Shown here: positions 1-6,031 of the stretch, piece after piece
Layout of the letters: each line of letters starts with the position of its first letter
How positions within the stretch are numbered: position 1 is the first letter of the stretch
Origin: Deltaproteobacteria bacterium
GTDB lineage: Bacteria > Desulfobacterota > Desulfarculia > Adiutricales > Adiutricaceae
DNA: 10,631 nucleotides
Direction of reading: 5' to 3'
NCBI GenBank assembly: GCA_031279155.1
Contig: JAITJB010000212.1
Coordinates: forward strand, 1-10,631
Made by a program: the position numbers and the translations under genes
The notes under the pieces: model-generated
The model's input: the letters and a program-made list of their open reading frames with translations, nothing else
Databases searched by the model: none
Told to the model about the DNA's origin: nothing

Positions 1-12
1 GGCGTTTTTTTT
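1..12 (+). terminator. 3' end of a probable intrinsic terminator cut by the window edge
   Basis: The window opens with GGCG followed directly by eight T residues. This is the form of the descending arm and U-tract of a rho-independent terminator, and it matches the GGGCG-then-T8 form read on the - strand of the complete hairpin near 10546-10567. The ascending arm lies outside the window, so the stem cannot be verified. It would end a + strand gene to the left. Confidence 0.35.
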
Positions 13-87
13 GGTGGGCGCCCTTTCTCCCACGTGAGAGTAGCCCAATAAACATTCTAGGAAACCATTTTGAGCCCTCGCCCAAAT

Positions 88-108
88 AGACAAAAGTCTG
101 ACAAGACT
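88..108. repeat. Cluster of small inverted repeats (AGAC/GTCT type), possible activator site
   Basis: Two overlapping dyads share one arm: AGAC (88-91) pairs with GTCT (96-99), and AGTCT (95-99) pairs with AGACT (104-108) across GACA. The cluster lies about 130-150 bases upstream of the start predicted from the sigma-54-type promoter at 212-227, a usual distance for an enhancer-binding protein site. The arms are only 4-5 bp, so chance is possible. The link to the promoter is inference. Confidence 0.25.
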
Positions 109-211
109 AATGAAAAAATCTAGTTAAATTAAGCATTTAAAATAAATACACTTTCATTCATCACTACATTCTTAAAGTATCCGCAGTCCATTTTTGGTGG
201 GTTTTGGCGGC

Positions 212-227
212 TGGCACAAAAAATGCT
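212..227 (+). promoter_or_regulatory. Sigma-54-type (-24/-12) promoter
   Basis: The sequence TGGCAC, five A residues, then ATGCT matches the RpoN consensus TGGCAC-N5-TTGC(A/T) at every defined position except one (A in place of the first T of TTGC). The GG (213-214) and GC (225-226) pairs are exactly 12 bases apart, as RpoN requires. Transcription would start near 238. The first gene to the right starts at 529, which implies a leader of about 290 bases or a separate small RNA. A bacterial enhancer-binding protein would be needed for activity. Confidence 0.55.
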
Positions 228-324
228 AAAGCCTTATATCAGGGCGTATTTTAGTAGGGCGACAGGGTGACAGCGATGAGATAGTTCCAAAGGGGACTAA
301 ATTGGTTGAAGAGTGAAAAGCGGT

Positions 325-353
325 TTTAGTTTAGGCTTTGCTCATGTTAAAAT
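325..353 (+). promoter_or_regulatory. Weak sigma-70-type promoter candidate
   Basis: TAAAAT at 348-353 is preceded by TG and one base (345-347), which gives an extended -10 form. The -35 position at 325-330 reads TTTAGT, only three matches to TTGACA, with a 17-base spacer. It could provide basal transcription of the 529-1315 gene pair independently of the sigma-54-type site. Confidence 0.3.
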
Positions 354-416
354 AATAACTAAGGGTGGACCAGTCCATTTGGCAGGCCGAATAGCCCTTA
401 AGTTTTCTAGCCTAAA
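330..416 (+). ncRNA. Possible structured leader or small RNA
   Basis: Nested complementary segments suggest a folded RNA. TTTAGGCT (330-337) pairs with AGCCTAAA (409-416), TAAGGG (360-365) pairs with CCCTTA (395-400), and inside these TGGA (366-369) pairs with TCCA (374-377) around a four-base loop. The 3' arm of the outer stem can instead form a local hairpin, AGCC (409-412) with GGCT (419-422), so two mutually exclusive folds exist, as in an attenuator. No known riboswitch class was recognised. The stems are short and unsupported by comparative data. Confidence 0.25.
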
Positions 417-528
417 AAGGCTTTAGACCAGGTGGTTTTGATTTCCGCCCTTTTGTCTCAAAAGCCTCCGTCCACTCTCAACACCATCCCCGGACTACGC
501 TCTGGGCTAATGAGCAAAGGCCCTGAAA

Positions 529-831
529 ATGGCTTTGACCAGTGGTGATATAGCCGCCCGAGTCGACCTAATAGAACGGCTCAAAAGTGAAATGGGAAAG
601 CTTGACGAACGCTTCGAGCATCAGCTAAAAGCTCTGGGCCTTACCGAAAAAGAACTAAAGAATTTAAATATCGCAAAATTATCCCCGGAACTTAAGAGGA
701 TCAAGAAACAAAACGAATTAGCCGCCCGAAAGGCCGGCGATGAGAGGCTTAGAGAGGCCAAGGCCAAATCCTCACAGGACAAGACAACGCCAATGCCGGC
801 TACTACCCGCCGGGGCGCTATCAGCGCCTGA
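529..831 (+). CDS. Small charged helical protein, unknown function
   Basis: A 100-residue protein that I do not recognise. The ATG is preceded by AAAGG (516-520) eight bases upstream, which supports this start. Residues about 8-80 are rich in Lys, Glu, Arg and Leu with almost no Pro or Gly runs, consistent with long amphipathic helices or a coiled coil. The last 20 residues (from about SSQDKTTPMP) look disordered and end in RRGAISA. There is no signal peptide and no membrane segment, so it is probably cytoplasmic or exported by a route without a cleavable signal. It lies 22 bases upstream of the next gene, which has its own strong ribosome site, so the two probably form an operon read from a promoter in 212-353. 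A role as partner or chaperone of the next protein is a guess based only on size, charge and position. Confidence 0.75.
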   Translation: MALTSGDIAARVDLIERLKSEMGKLDERFEHQLKALGLTEKELKNLNIAKLSPELKRIKKQNELAARKAGDERLREAKAKSSQDKTTPMPATTRRGAISA

Positions 832-853
832 TTTTATGTAAGGAGAACCTCCA

Positions 854-1315
854 ATGTCTTTTACTCCTGTAAGCCAATACGGAACCGTATCCGCCAATGA
901 GCTTTTGAGATCCAATGATGAGGTGGAATTTCGTACTGCTCAGTTAAAGATGTTCCACGCCCAGAACTTAAAGTCAAGAAGCATGGACTACCTTGACCAA
1001 ATGAACAACACCCAAGATAAGCTCCAAAAGATGGATTGGTTCCTTAAGATCTTGCGGGAGACGTCCAGTAAGGCTGGCGGTAGTTTCGAGGCCCAGGACC
1101 AAACGGCCATGACGCCTCCGGTAGTGATAGCTTTTATGAATCAAAATAAGCTCCCGGCCAGCGATTCTTTAAGCGACAATATTGCTACCCTCTCCTATTT
1201 CCAGGAGAAAGTTTTCATGCAGAGTCAGTCGCTTGTGGACTCAGTCCAGCAGTACATCGGCGAGTACGATTTTTCCTTAACTAGCGCCGGTGATGACCTG
1301 GCTAAACTCAGATAG
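854..1315 (+). CDS. Helical protein of unknown function, possibly a small secreted or filament-type protein
   Basis: A 153-residue protein with no family recognised. AGGAG (841-845) lies eight bases before the ATG, so the start is good. The N-terminus (MSFTPVSQYG) is Ser/Thr rich and not a Sec signal. Residues about 25-70 are Gln/Lys/Met rich and predict as long helices. A looser middle part (about 70-105, containing TPPVVIAFMNQNKLP) follows, then another helix about 106-140 (SYFQEKVFMQSQSLVDSVQQ) and a short tail ending in DLAKLR. A signal-less Ser-rich start, amphipathic helices, no Cys and a small charged partner gene upstream resemble type III secretion filament or tip substrates, but this is only a resemblance in general form, and no secretion apparatus genes are in the window. 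After the TAG stop the same frame continues into 12-bp repeat DNA (1364-1447), so the gene may once have been longer. Confidence 0.8.
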   Translation: MSFTPVSQYGTVSANELLRSNDEVEFRTAQLKMFHAQNLKSRSMDYLDQMNNTQDKLQKMDWFLKILRETSSKAGGSFEAQDQTAMTPPVVIAFMNQNKLPASDSLSDNIATLSYFQEKVFMQSQSLVDSVQQYIGEYDFSLTSAGDDLAKLR

Positions 1316-1363
1316 ATATTTTTAACCTCACGCTTGTCGCCCTCCCTAAGACAGCTAAATATC

Positions 1364-1447
1364 AACGCTACTACCATCGCTAGTAGTAACGCTAGTAACG
1401 CCGCTAGTTGCAACGCTAATAGCCTCGCTAGCATTAAAGCCTCGCCC
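1364..1447. repeat. Tandem 12-bp repeat, seven degenerate units
   Basis: Seven consecutive 12-base units share the core CGCTAnTA at positions 3-10 of the unit; examples are ATCGCTAGTAGT at 1376 and AACGCTAGTAAC at 1388. The last unit (1436) keeps only the third codon group. Read in the frame of the upstream gene the units encode tetrapeptides with Ala at position 2 (IASS, NASN, AASC, NANS, LASI). Units have diverged mostly at flanking bases. The opposite strand reads as a Leu/Ala-rich run, a by-product of the period. Confidence 0.75.
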
Positions 1448-1579
1448 CGCCCCCCTAGGATAACCAAGTTTTAAAAGCTCGGTTGCCAACGCCCCCAATT
1501 TCCGAATCGTAAAATCACCTCGCTTACCAGGCCTTTATTGCGCTCAAGAAAGTTACGCCAAAAAGTCTTCGCTCCTTTG

Positions 1580-1711
1580 GCGGGTAAAGCCAAATGGGAA
1601 ACCGCGCCTAAAGCCGCGCCCCAAGCCATGTGGGATGCTCCGCGTGAAACTGCCTGGAAAGCCAATAGGAAAGCCAAGCCCCAAGCCACGCTCGTAGATA
1701 GGCCTAGGCCA
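1580..1711. repeat. Second tandem 12-bp repeat, nine clear plus two degenerate units
   Basis: From 1580 to 1687 nine 12-base units end in a form of AAAGCC or CAAGCC (variants GAAACC, GATGCT, GAAACT). Examples are GCGCCTAAAGCC at 1604 and GCGCCCCAAGCC at 1616. Two further units to 1711 are diverged, the last being built around the palindrome GGCCTAGGCC (1701-1710). In the same frame as the 854-1315 gene they read as tetrapeptides of the form x-[P/W/R]-[K/Q/E]-[A/T] (APKA, APQA, AWKA, NRKA, KPQA). No start codon with a ribosome site precedes the tract. Confidence 0.75.
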
Positions 1712-1713
1712 TT

Positions 1714-1741
1714 TTGAATGAAAAGGCTTTAATCATAAAAC
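1714..1741 (+). promoter_or_regulatory. Candidate sigma-70 promoter for the 1810-2352 gene
   Basis: TTGAAT (1714-1719) and TAAAAC (1736-1741) are separated by 16 bases; each matches four of six consensus positions. The site lies just after the second repeat tract and about 70 bases before the gene's ATG, with a T7 tract immediately downstream. Moderate match only. Confidence 0.35.
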
Positions 1742-1809
1742 TTTTTTTGCCCCAAATTTTTACATTCCTAGGCCTTGGAAGATTTTTTTCTAGAATTTTG
1801 GAGATCGTT

Positions 1810-2352
1810 ATGGACAACAAAAAACTTAACATCTTGAGTAAATATGCCCAAGAAGAACCCGATAGAAACTCGGAAAGTGTTTGGGAAGATAACCTACCGC
1901 CGATGTTAACCGACAAAGAGATGGATATACGGGCGGGTCAACCAGGACCGCCGCCTGATCGCATTGTGCAATACGATCAGGTAATGCACATATTCGACAC
2001 TTGGGATGGGAGGATTGCCCGTTTATTTGTCTTAATCCGAAAGTTTAAGAGCCAAGTTAAGAGGGATTTTTTGACCTTAAAACTAAAAGATCTTCGGGAG
2101 CATAGGACGCCAGAAATCTACGACCTTATGGAGAAACATTACCGGATCGATATTAATAGCCAAAATTTTAAGACTCCTACAAAAGAAGGCTTGATGCCAG
2201 CTTATCTGATCGGGGAGAGCAAGTTATCCGATAAAACGATCACCGATGAGGAGCTTTTAAAACTTTGGAAGAAAGCCAGTTTTAACGATCGCGTTCTAGG
2301 CTTTTGGCTACAGTGGGCCCAGGGCGTAATTAAGCAGCAGCTGAAAGGATAA
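1810..2352 (+). CDS. Unrecognised soluble protein of 180 residues
   Basis: No family recognised. The ATG at 1810 is chosen because GGAGA (1800-1804) sits five bases upstream; a longer frame from TTG at 1714 would add 32 residues encoded by T-rich intergenic-looking DNA and lacks a ribosome site. The N-terminal third (residues 1-50) is acidic and Pro/Asp rich (DNLPPMLTDK, GQPGPPPDRI) and probably flexible. Residues about 52-110 are helical and contain a basic, aromatic run (FVLIRKFKSQVKRDFLTLKL). The C-terminal part has LTDEELLKLW-like helices ending in a Trp-rich amphipathic segment (FWLQWAQGVIKQQLKG). No signal peptide or clear membrane helix is present. It stands alone between the repeat region and the aroQ promoter, so its neighbours give no clue. 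The position after the two unknown genes allows, but does not show, a shared role. Confidence 0.75.
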   Translation: MDNKKLNILSKYAQEEPDRNSESVWEDNLPPMLTDKEMDIRAGQPGPPPDRIVQYDQVMHIFDTWDGRIARLFVLIRKFKSQVKRDFLTLKLKDLREHRTPEIYDLMEKHYRIDINSQNFKTPTKEGLMPAYLIGESKLSDKTITDEELLKLWKKASFNDRVLGFWLQWAQGVIKQQLKG

Positions 2353-2400
2353 CCGGGCTATTAGATCGTAACCGCTTTCATAGTTATGGGAGGGTGGTCT

Positions 2401-2437
2401 CTAGGCAAAATCAAGATATTGGGCTTAAAAAGCCTAG
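2401..2437. repeat. Inverted repeat around the aroQ -35 region
   Basis: CTAGGC (2401-2406) is the exact reverse complement of GCCTAG (2432-2437), with the -35 element between them. A second dyad, GGCTT (2422-2426) and AAGCC (2430-2434), lies inside. The arrangement could be an operator, but similar CCTAGG and AGGCTT words are frequent in this DNA. Confidence 0.25.
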
Positions 2438-2448
2438 CGTGCTATAAT
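2419..2448 (+). promoter_or_regulatory. Extended -10 promoter of aroQ-uvrA
   Basis: A perfect TATAAT (2443-2448) is preceded by TG and one base (2440-2442), the extended -10 form. TTGGGC (2419-2424) is a fair -35 with an 18-base spacer. Transcription would start near 2455, giving a leader of about 63 bases to the aroQ ATG. No E. coli-type LexA box (CTGT-N8-ACAG) is visible in 2353-2517, so SOS control of uvrA by that operator is not supported. Confidence 0.7.
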
Positions 2449-2517
2449 ACCCATTGGCCAAAATTTCGTAAAATTTACCCGGCCAAAATCCAAAACAAAC
2501 TGCGGTCTTTTGGAAGA

Positions 2518-2949
2518 ATGAAAAAAATACTTATTATTAATGGCCCAAACCTAAACCTCCTCGGCCTAAGGGAGCCTGATCTCTACGGCCAGGCGACCCT
2601 TTCTGACATCAATAACCATCTTAAGGCCGTAGCCGAAACTTTAAGCCTTGGAGTTGATTTTTTCCAAACTAACTCTGAAGGCCAGATGGTTGAGGCCATC
2701 CAACGAGTGGGTCAAGAGTACGACGGGGCCATTTTAAACGCCGCCGCCTATACCCACACCTCTTTGGCCATCCGCGACGCTGTCTTAGCCATCAACCGAC
2801 CGGTGGTCGAGGTCCATCTAACTAACCCTTCGGCTCGAGAAGATTTTAGGCGTAAGTCTTTCTTGGCCGGGGCCGCTGTCGGGGTCATCGCCGGTTTCGG
2901 GGCTCGATCTTATGAGCTAGCCCTTCGCTGGTTCGCGGGGCAATCGTGA
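2518..2949 (+). CDS. aroQ: 3-dehydroquinate dehydratase, type II
   Basis: Catalyses the reversible dehydration of 3-dehydroquinate to 3-dehydroshikimate, third step of the shikimate pathway to aromatic amino acids, in the cytoplasm; the family forms dodecamers. The 143 residues are the usual family length. The signature INGPNLNLLG lies at residues 7-16, followed by REPDLYG. Residues in the positions known for type II enzymes are present: loop Arg18, catalytic Tyr23, Asn74 (in the family usually NPG or NAG, here NAAAYTHTS), His100 in VEVHLTN and Arg111. The C-terminal GFGARSYELAL is also typical. The ATG at 2518 is chosen because it starts at the conserved beta strand and has GGAAG (2511-2515) just upstream; the frame is open for 44 further codons to the left, but that stretch contains the promoter. 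Its TGA overlaps a possible GTG start of uvrA, so the two are probably co-transcribed and coupled. Confidence 0.97.
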   Translation: MKKILIINGPNLNLLGLREPDLYGQATLSDINNHLKAVAETLSLGVDFFQTNSEGQMVEAIQRVGQEYDGAILNAAAYTHTSLAIRDAVLAINRPVVEVHLTNPSAREDFRRKSFLAGAAVGVIAGFGARSYELALRWFAGQS

Positions 2950-5942
2950 GAATCCCGCCCCGCCGTTCCCGATCCCTAGCCCCGGAAGGGGCTCATTTGA
3001 CCGCATCGGCCATTAGTCCGGCGCAGATCACACCCATAGCCCACTTAGAGAGCCTTAAATCTCTAACGCCAACTCCTACTGAGCCTATGCCCTCATCTAA
3101 GACCGAAGCTGGCCACATCGTCATACGCGGGGCCAGAGAACACAACCTCAAAAACATCAACGTTAACATCCCCCGAAACGCCCTGACCGTTATCACCGGT
3201 CTGTCGGGCTCGGGAAAATCTTCTCTAGCTTTTGACACCCTCTACGCCGAAGGCCAGAGGCGCTACGTGGAATCGCTCTCAGCCTACGCCAGACAGTTTT
3301 TAGGCCAGATGGATAAGCCTGACGTCGATCTCATCGAGGGCTTATCCCCGGCTATCAGTATTGAGCAGAAAACTGTCAACAAAAACCCCCGATCCACTGT
3401 CGGCACGGCCACCGAAATCCTCGACTATTTAAGGCTCCTTTACGCCCGCGTTGGCGTCCCCCATTGCCCAAAATGCGGTCGGCCCATCCAGGCCCAAACT
3501 CCCCAAGAGATAGTCGATCGCTTAAATAGCCTCCCGCCAGGAACTAGGCTAATGCTCTTAGCCCCGCTAGTTGATTCTCGAAAGGGCGAGCATCAAAAAC
3601 TCTTTGACCGCTTAAGGCGCGACGCCTTCACCAAAGTTAGGGTCGGAGGCGAGATCTATGATCTGACCGAAGAAATAGTCTTAGATAAGCGAAAAAAGCA
3701 CGATATCGAAGTCGTGCTCGATCGCATCATTATCAAGGACGGCGTCAAAAGGCGCCTGACCGAAGCCGTGGAATTAGGCCTCAGAACTAGCGGCGGCACC
3801 CTCATAGGGGCCGTAATGGGTACCGATGGGGCCATCTTAGAAGAACTCTTTTTTTCTCAGCGCTTCAGCTGCGATTACTGCGGGGTATCGATCCCAGAGC
3901 TTACCCCTCAACTTTTCTCCTTTAACGGCCCCCAGGGCGCTTGCCCTAACTGCGACGGCTTAGGGGCTAACATCTTCTTTGATCCCGATCTCATAATCCC
4001 CGATACCAGCCTCTCTCTTATGGAGGGCGCGGTGGCCGCCTGGTTCCGAAATGGAGGCGGCTACTACCAAAGTCAGCTCGAGAGCCTTTTTGCCCACTAC
4101 AAGTGGGATTTGTCGGCCCCCTTCACCTCGCTACCCAAGGGGGCCTTAGACATCATCCTAAATGGCACAGGCTCCAAAGAGATCCCCTTTTACTTTGAAA
4201 GAGACGGCCATAAACACTACTTCAGCCGCCCCTTTGAAGGGGTCTTAAACAACCTTGACCGCCGCTATCACTCAACTGATTCCGATTCGATGAAAGAAGA
4301 TCTCTCCGAGTTTATGAGCTATCAGATTTGCCCCGTCTGCCAGGGGGCCCGCCTTAGGCCGGAGGCCTTGGCCGTAACGGTAGCCGACTTAAACTTAGAT
4401 CAAGTCTGCTCCCTTTCCATCACCAAATGCCTAGACTTTTTTATTAATATAGAGCTATCCGATCGCGATCTGAGCATTGCTAGAAGGATCATTAAAGAGA
4501 TCCGCGAGCGCTTAGTTTTTCTAAACGACGTGGGCTTAGGCTACTTAAATTTAGGTCGCTCTTCTACTACCCTTTCCGGCGGCGAAACGCAGCGCATAAG
4601 ACTAGCTACTCAAATAGGATCCAGACTTGTGGGCGTCATGTACGTCTTAGATGAGCCCTCCATCGGCCTCCATCAGCGCGACAATGAAAAGCTCATAGGT
4701 AGCCTCAAAAAGATGCGCGATTTAGGTAACACTGTTATCGTCGTTGAGCACGACGCTGAAACCATTTTAAGCGCGGATCACGTTTTAGACTTAGGCCCAG
4801 GGGCCGGAGAAAACGGCGGCCATGTGGTCTTTGAGGGGACGCCTAAGGCCTTGGCCTCAGACCCTCACTCGCTTACCGGAAACTATCTTTCCGGCCGTAA
4901 GCTCGTGGGCTTTTCGAGAGAGCGCCGGCTTGACGACCGAAAGCTAACCCTTACAGGAGCCACGGCCAATAACCTTAACAACCTGACCTTGGATTTTCCC
5001 TTAGGGGTTTTAACTTGCGTAACCGGGGTTTCGGGCTCGGGCAAATCGACTTTGGTTTTAGAGACTCTCTACAAAACCATGGCCAATAAGCTCCACCGCA
5101 CTAGGCATCGGACCGGGGAATACGCCGATCTAACTGGACTTGAGCACGTCGATAAGGTTATCGATATCGATCAAAGTCCCATAGGCCGCACTCCGCGATC
5201 TAACCCGGCCACTTACATCGGCTTATTTACCACCATTCGCGATCTCTTCTCGCGCTTGCCTGAAGCCAGAGCCAGAGGGTATCTCCCTGGACGCTTTTCC
5301 TTTAACGTCCGGGGCGGACGCTGCGAAAAATGCCAAGGCGACGGCATCATTAAAATCGAGATGCACTTTCTGCCGGACGTCTACATCCGCTGCGAGGCCT
5401 GTCAGGGCCGGCGCTATAACCGCGACACCTTAGAAATCCAATATTCCGGCGCCTCCATTGCCGACGTGTTGGATATGACGGTATCTGAAGCCGTCAAGTT
5501 TTTTAAAAACATCCCGGCCTTAAGTGAAAAGCTTAACGTCATAAACGACGTAGGCTTAGGCTACGTCCGCTTAGGTCAAGCCGGCACCACCCTCTCTGGC
5601 GGCGAAGCCCAAAGAGTTAAGCTCTCTAAGGAACTGAGCCGCCGAAGTACGGGCCGCACGGTCTACTTTATGGATGAGCCCACCACCGGGCTCCACTTCG
5701 ATGACATCAATAAACTTTTGGAGGTCCTCCAAAGGCTAGTTGACCAGGGTAACACCGTTATCGTCATCGAGCACAACTTAGACGTCATTAAGAGCGCCGA
5801 TTATGTTATCGATCTAGGTCCCGAAGGCGGCGATGGCGGCGGAACTTTGGTAACGTATGGTACGCCCTGGCAGGTGGCTCAGACGCCAGGCTCCCACACC
5901 GGGCGCTTTCTTAAGGCGGCCTTTAACCGCGTGGGCTCATAA
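2946..5942 (+). CDS. uvrA: UvrABC excinuclease ATPase subunit A
   Basis: UvrA dimers detect bulky DNA lesions and load UvrB for nucleotide excision repair. Two ABC-type ATPase units are complete. Unit 1 has Walker A GLSGSGKSS at residues 85-93, signature LSGGETQR at 543-550 and Walker B with Asp569-Glu570. Unit 2 has Walker A GVSGSGKST at 694-702, LSGGEAQR at 883-890 and Asp910-Glu911. Zinc cysteines are visible at 309/312/333/336, at 793/796/816/819, and as CPKC (174-177) and CPVC (462-465). The start is uncertain. GTG at 2946 overlaps the aroQ stop as GTGA and gives 998 residues. TTG at 2997 (981 residues) has GGAAGGGG five bases upstream. ATG at 3087 gives 951 residues, closest to the 940 of E. 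coli, but lacks a ribosome site. Conserved sequence begins only at about residue 57 (HIVIRGAREHNLKN). No residue essential to the family appears missing. Confidence 0.97.
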   Translation: MRIPPRRSRSLAPEGAHLTASAISPAQITPIAHLESLKSLTPTPTEPMPSSKTEAGHIVIRGAREHNLKNINVNIPRNALTVITGLSGSGKSSLAFDTLYAEGQRRYVESLSAYARQFLGQMDKPDVDLIEGLSPAISIEQKTVNKNPRSTVGTATEILDYLRLLYARVGVPHCPKCGRPIQAQTPQEIVDRLNSLPPGTRLMLLAPLVDSRKGEHQKLFDRLRRDAFTKVRVGGEIYDLTEEIVLDKRKKHDIEVVLDRIIIKDGVKRRLTEAVELGLRTSGGTLIGAVMGTDGAILEELFFSQRFSCDYCGVSIPELTPQLFSFNGPQGACPNCDGLGANIFFDPDLIIPDTSLSLMEGAVAAWFRNGGGYYQSQLESLFAHYKWDLSAPFTSLPKGALDIILNGTGSKEIPFYFERDGHKHYFSRPFEGVLNNLDRRYHSTDSDSMKEDLSEFMSYQICPVCQGARLRPEALAVTVADLNLDQVCSLSITKCLDFFINIELSDRDLSIARRIIKEIRERLVFLNDVGLGYLNLGRSSTTLSGGETQRIRLATQIGSRLVGVMYVLDEPSIGLHQRDNEKLIGSLKKMRDLGNTVIVVEHDAETILSADHVLDLGPGAGENGGHVVFEGTPKALASDPHSLTGNYLSGRKLVGFSRERRLDDRKLTLTGATANNLNNLTLDFPLGVLTCVTGVSGSGKSTLVLETLYKTMANKLHRTRHRTGEYADLTGLEHVDKVIDIDQSPIGRTPRSNPATYIGLFTTIRDLFSRLPEARARGYLPGRFSFNVRGGRCEKCQGDGIIKIEMHFLPDVYIRCEACQGRRYNRDTLEIQYSGASIADVLDMTVSEAVKFFKNIPALSEKLNVINDVGLGYVRLGQAGTTLSGGEAQRVKLSKELSRRSTGRTVYFMDEPTTGLHFDDINKLLEVLQRLVDQGNTVIVIEHNLDVIKSADYVIDLGPEGGDGGGTLVTYGTPWQVAQTPGSHTGRFLKAAFNRVGS
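2984..2999 (+). promoter_or_regulatory. Ribosome site and TTG, alternative uvrA start
   Basis: GGAAGGGG (2984-2991) is followed after five bases by an in-frame TTG (2997-2999). It is the best ribosome site among the three possible uvrA starts. A TTG start with a ribosome site also appears at the HD gene (6032), so such starts seem to be used in this genome. Confidence 0.4.
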
Positions 5943-5948
5943 TGGATA

Positions 5949-5976
5949 TTGACTAAAAAGTTATGAGCTAAAAAAT
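5949..5976 (+). promoter_or_regulatory. Candidate promoter of the HD-tonB gene pair
   Basis: TTGACT (5949-5954) matches five of six -35 positions. After 16 bases AAAAAT (5971-5976) matches four of six -10 positions. The -10 falls inside the dyad at 5965-5993, a position where a repressor would block polymerase. The -10 is weak. Confidence 0.35.
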
Positions 5977-5993
5977 TAGAACTAAATTAGCTC
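5965..5993. repeat. Nested dyad between uvrA and the HD gene
   Basis: GAGCTAA (5965-5971) is the exact reverse complement of TTAGCTC (5987-5993). Nested inside is TTAG (5976-5979) with CTAA (5982-5985) around AA, nearly sharing the same centre. There is no T-run after the right arm (it is followed by CCCGCG), so a terminator for uvrA is unlikely in the usual form. An operator overlapping the promoter at 5949-5976 fits better. Confidence 0.5.
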
Positions 5994-6031
5994 CCCGCGT
6001 AAAGTTTAGAATTCAGCCAAAGGAAACTTTT

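Larger units (their letters stand above)
1316..1809. other. Gene-poor stretch with two 12-bp repeat tracts
   Basis: No convincing gene lies in these 494 bases. The reading frame of the upstream 854-1315 gene is interrupted only by TAG (1313), TAA (1472) and TGA (1715). Open stretches on the - strand exist, but they arise because a 12-bp period keeps every frame free of stops once one unit is stop-free. The segment holds two tandem repeat tracts, an AvrII-type palindrome at 1701-1710, and a T-rich stretch before the next gene. Confidence 0.6.

Noticed and set aside
458..476. AAAAGCCTCCGTCC resembles part of the cyclic di-GMP (GEMM) riboswitch core
   Set aside because: Only a short word matches. 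The other conserved blocks and the two-helix arrangement of that riboswitch are absent.
1225..1467. Open frame on the - strand with a Leu/Ala-rich stretch that looks like a membrane helix
   Set aside because: It starts at a TTG without a ribosome site, overlaps the end of the 854-1315 gene, and its hydrophobic run is simply the reverse reading of the 12-bp repeat tract.
1471..1689. Open frame on the - strand, Ala/Trp/Gly-rich
   Set aside because: It coincides with the second 12-bp repeat tract, whose period keeps all frames open. No ribosome site or recognisable domain was seen.
1714..1809. Upstream extension of the 1810-2352 gene from a TTG
   Set aside because: It has no ribosome site and T-rich intergenic composition; ATG 1810 has GGAGA five bases upstream.
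2386..2517. Upstream extension of aroQ by 44 residues
   Set aside because: The stretch contains a clear extended -10 promoter, and the conserved type II dehydroquinase sequence starts exactly at the ATG at 2518.
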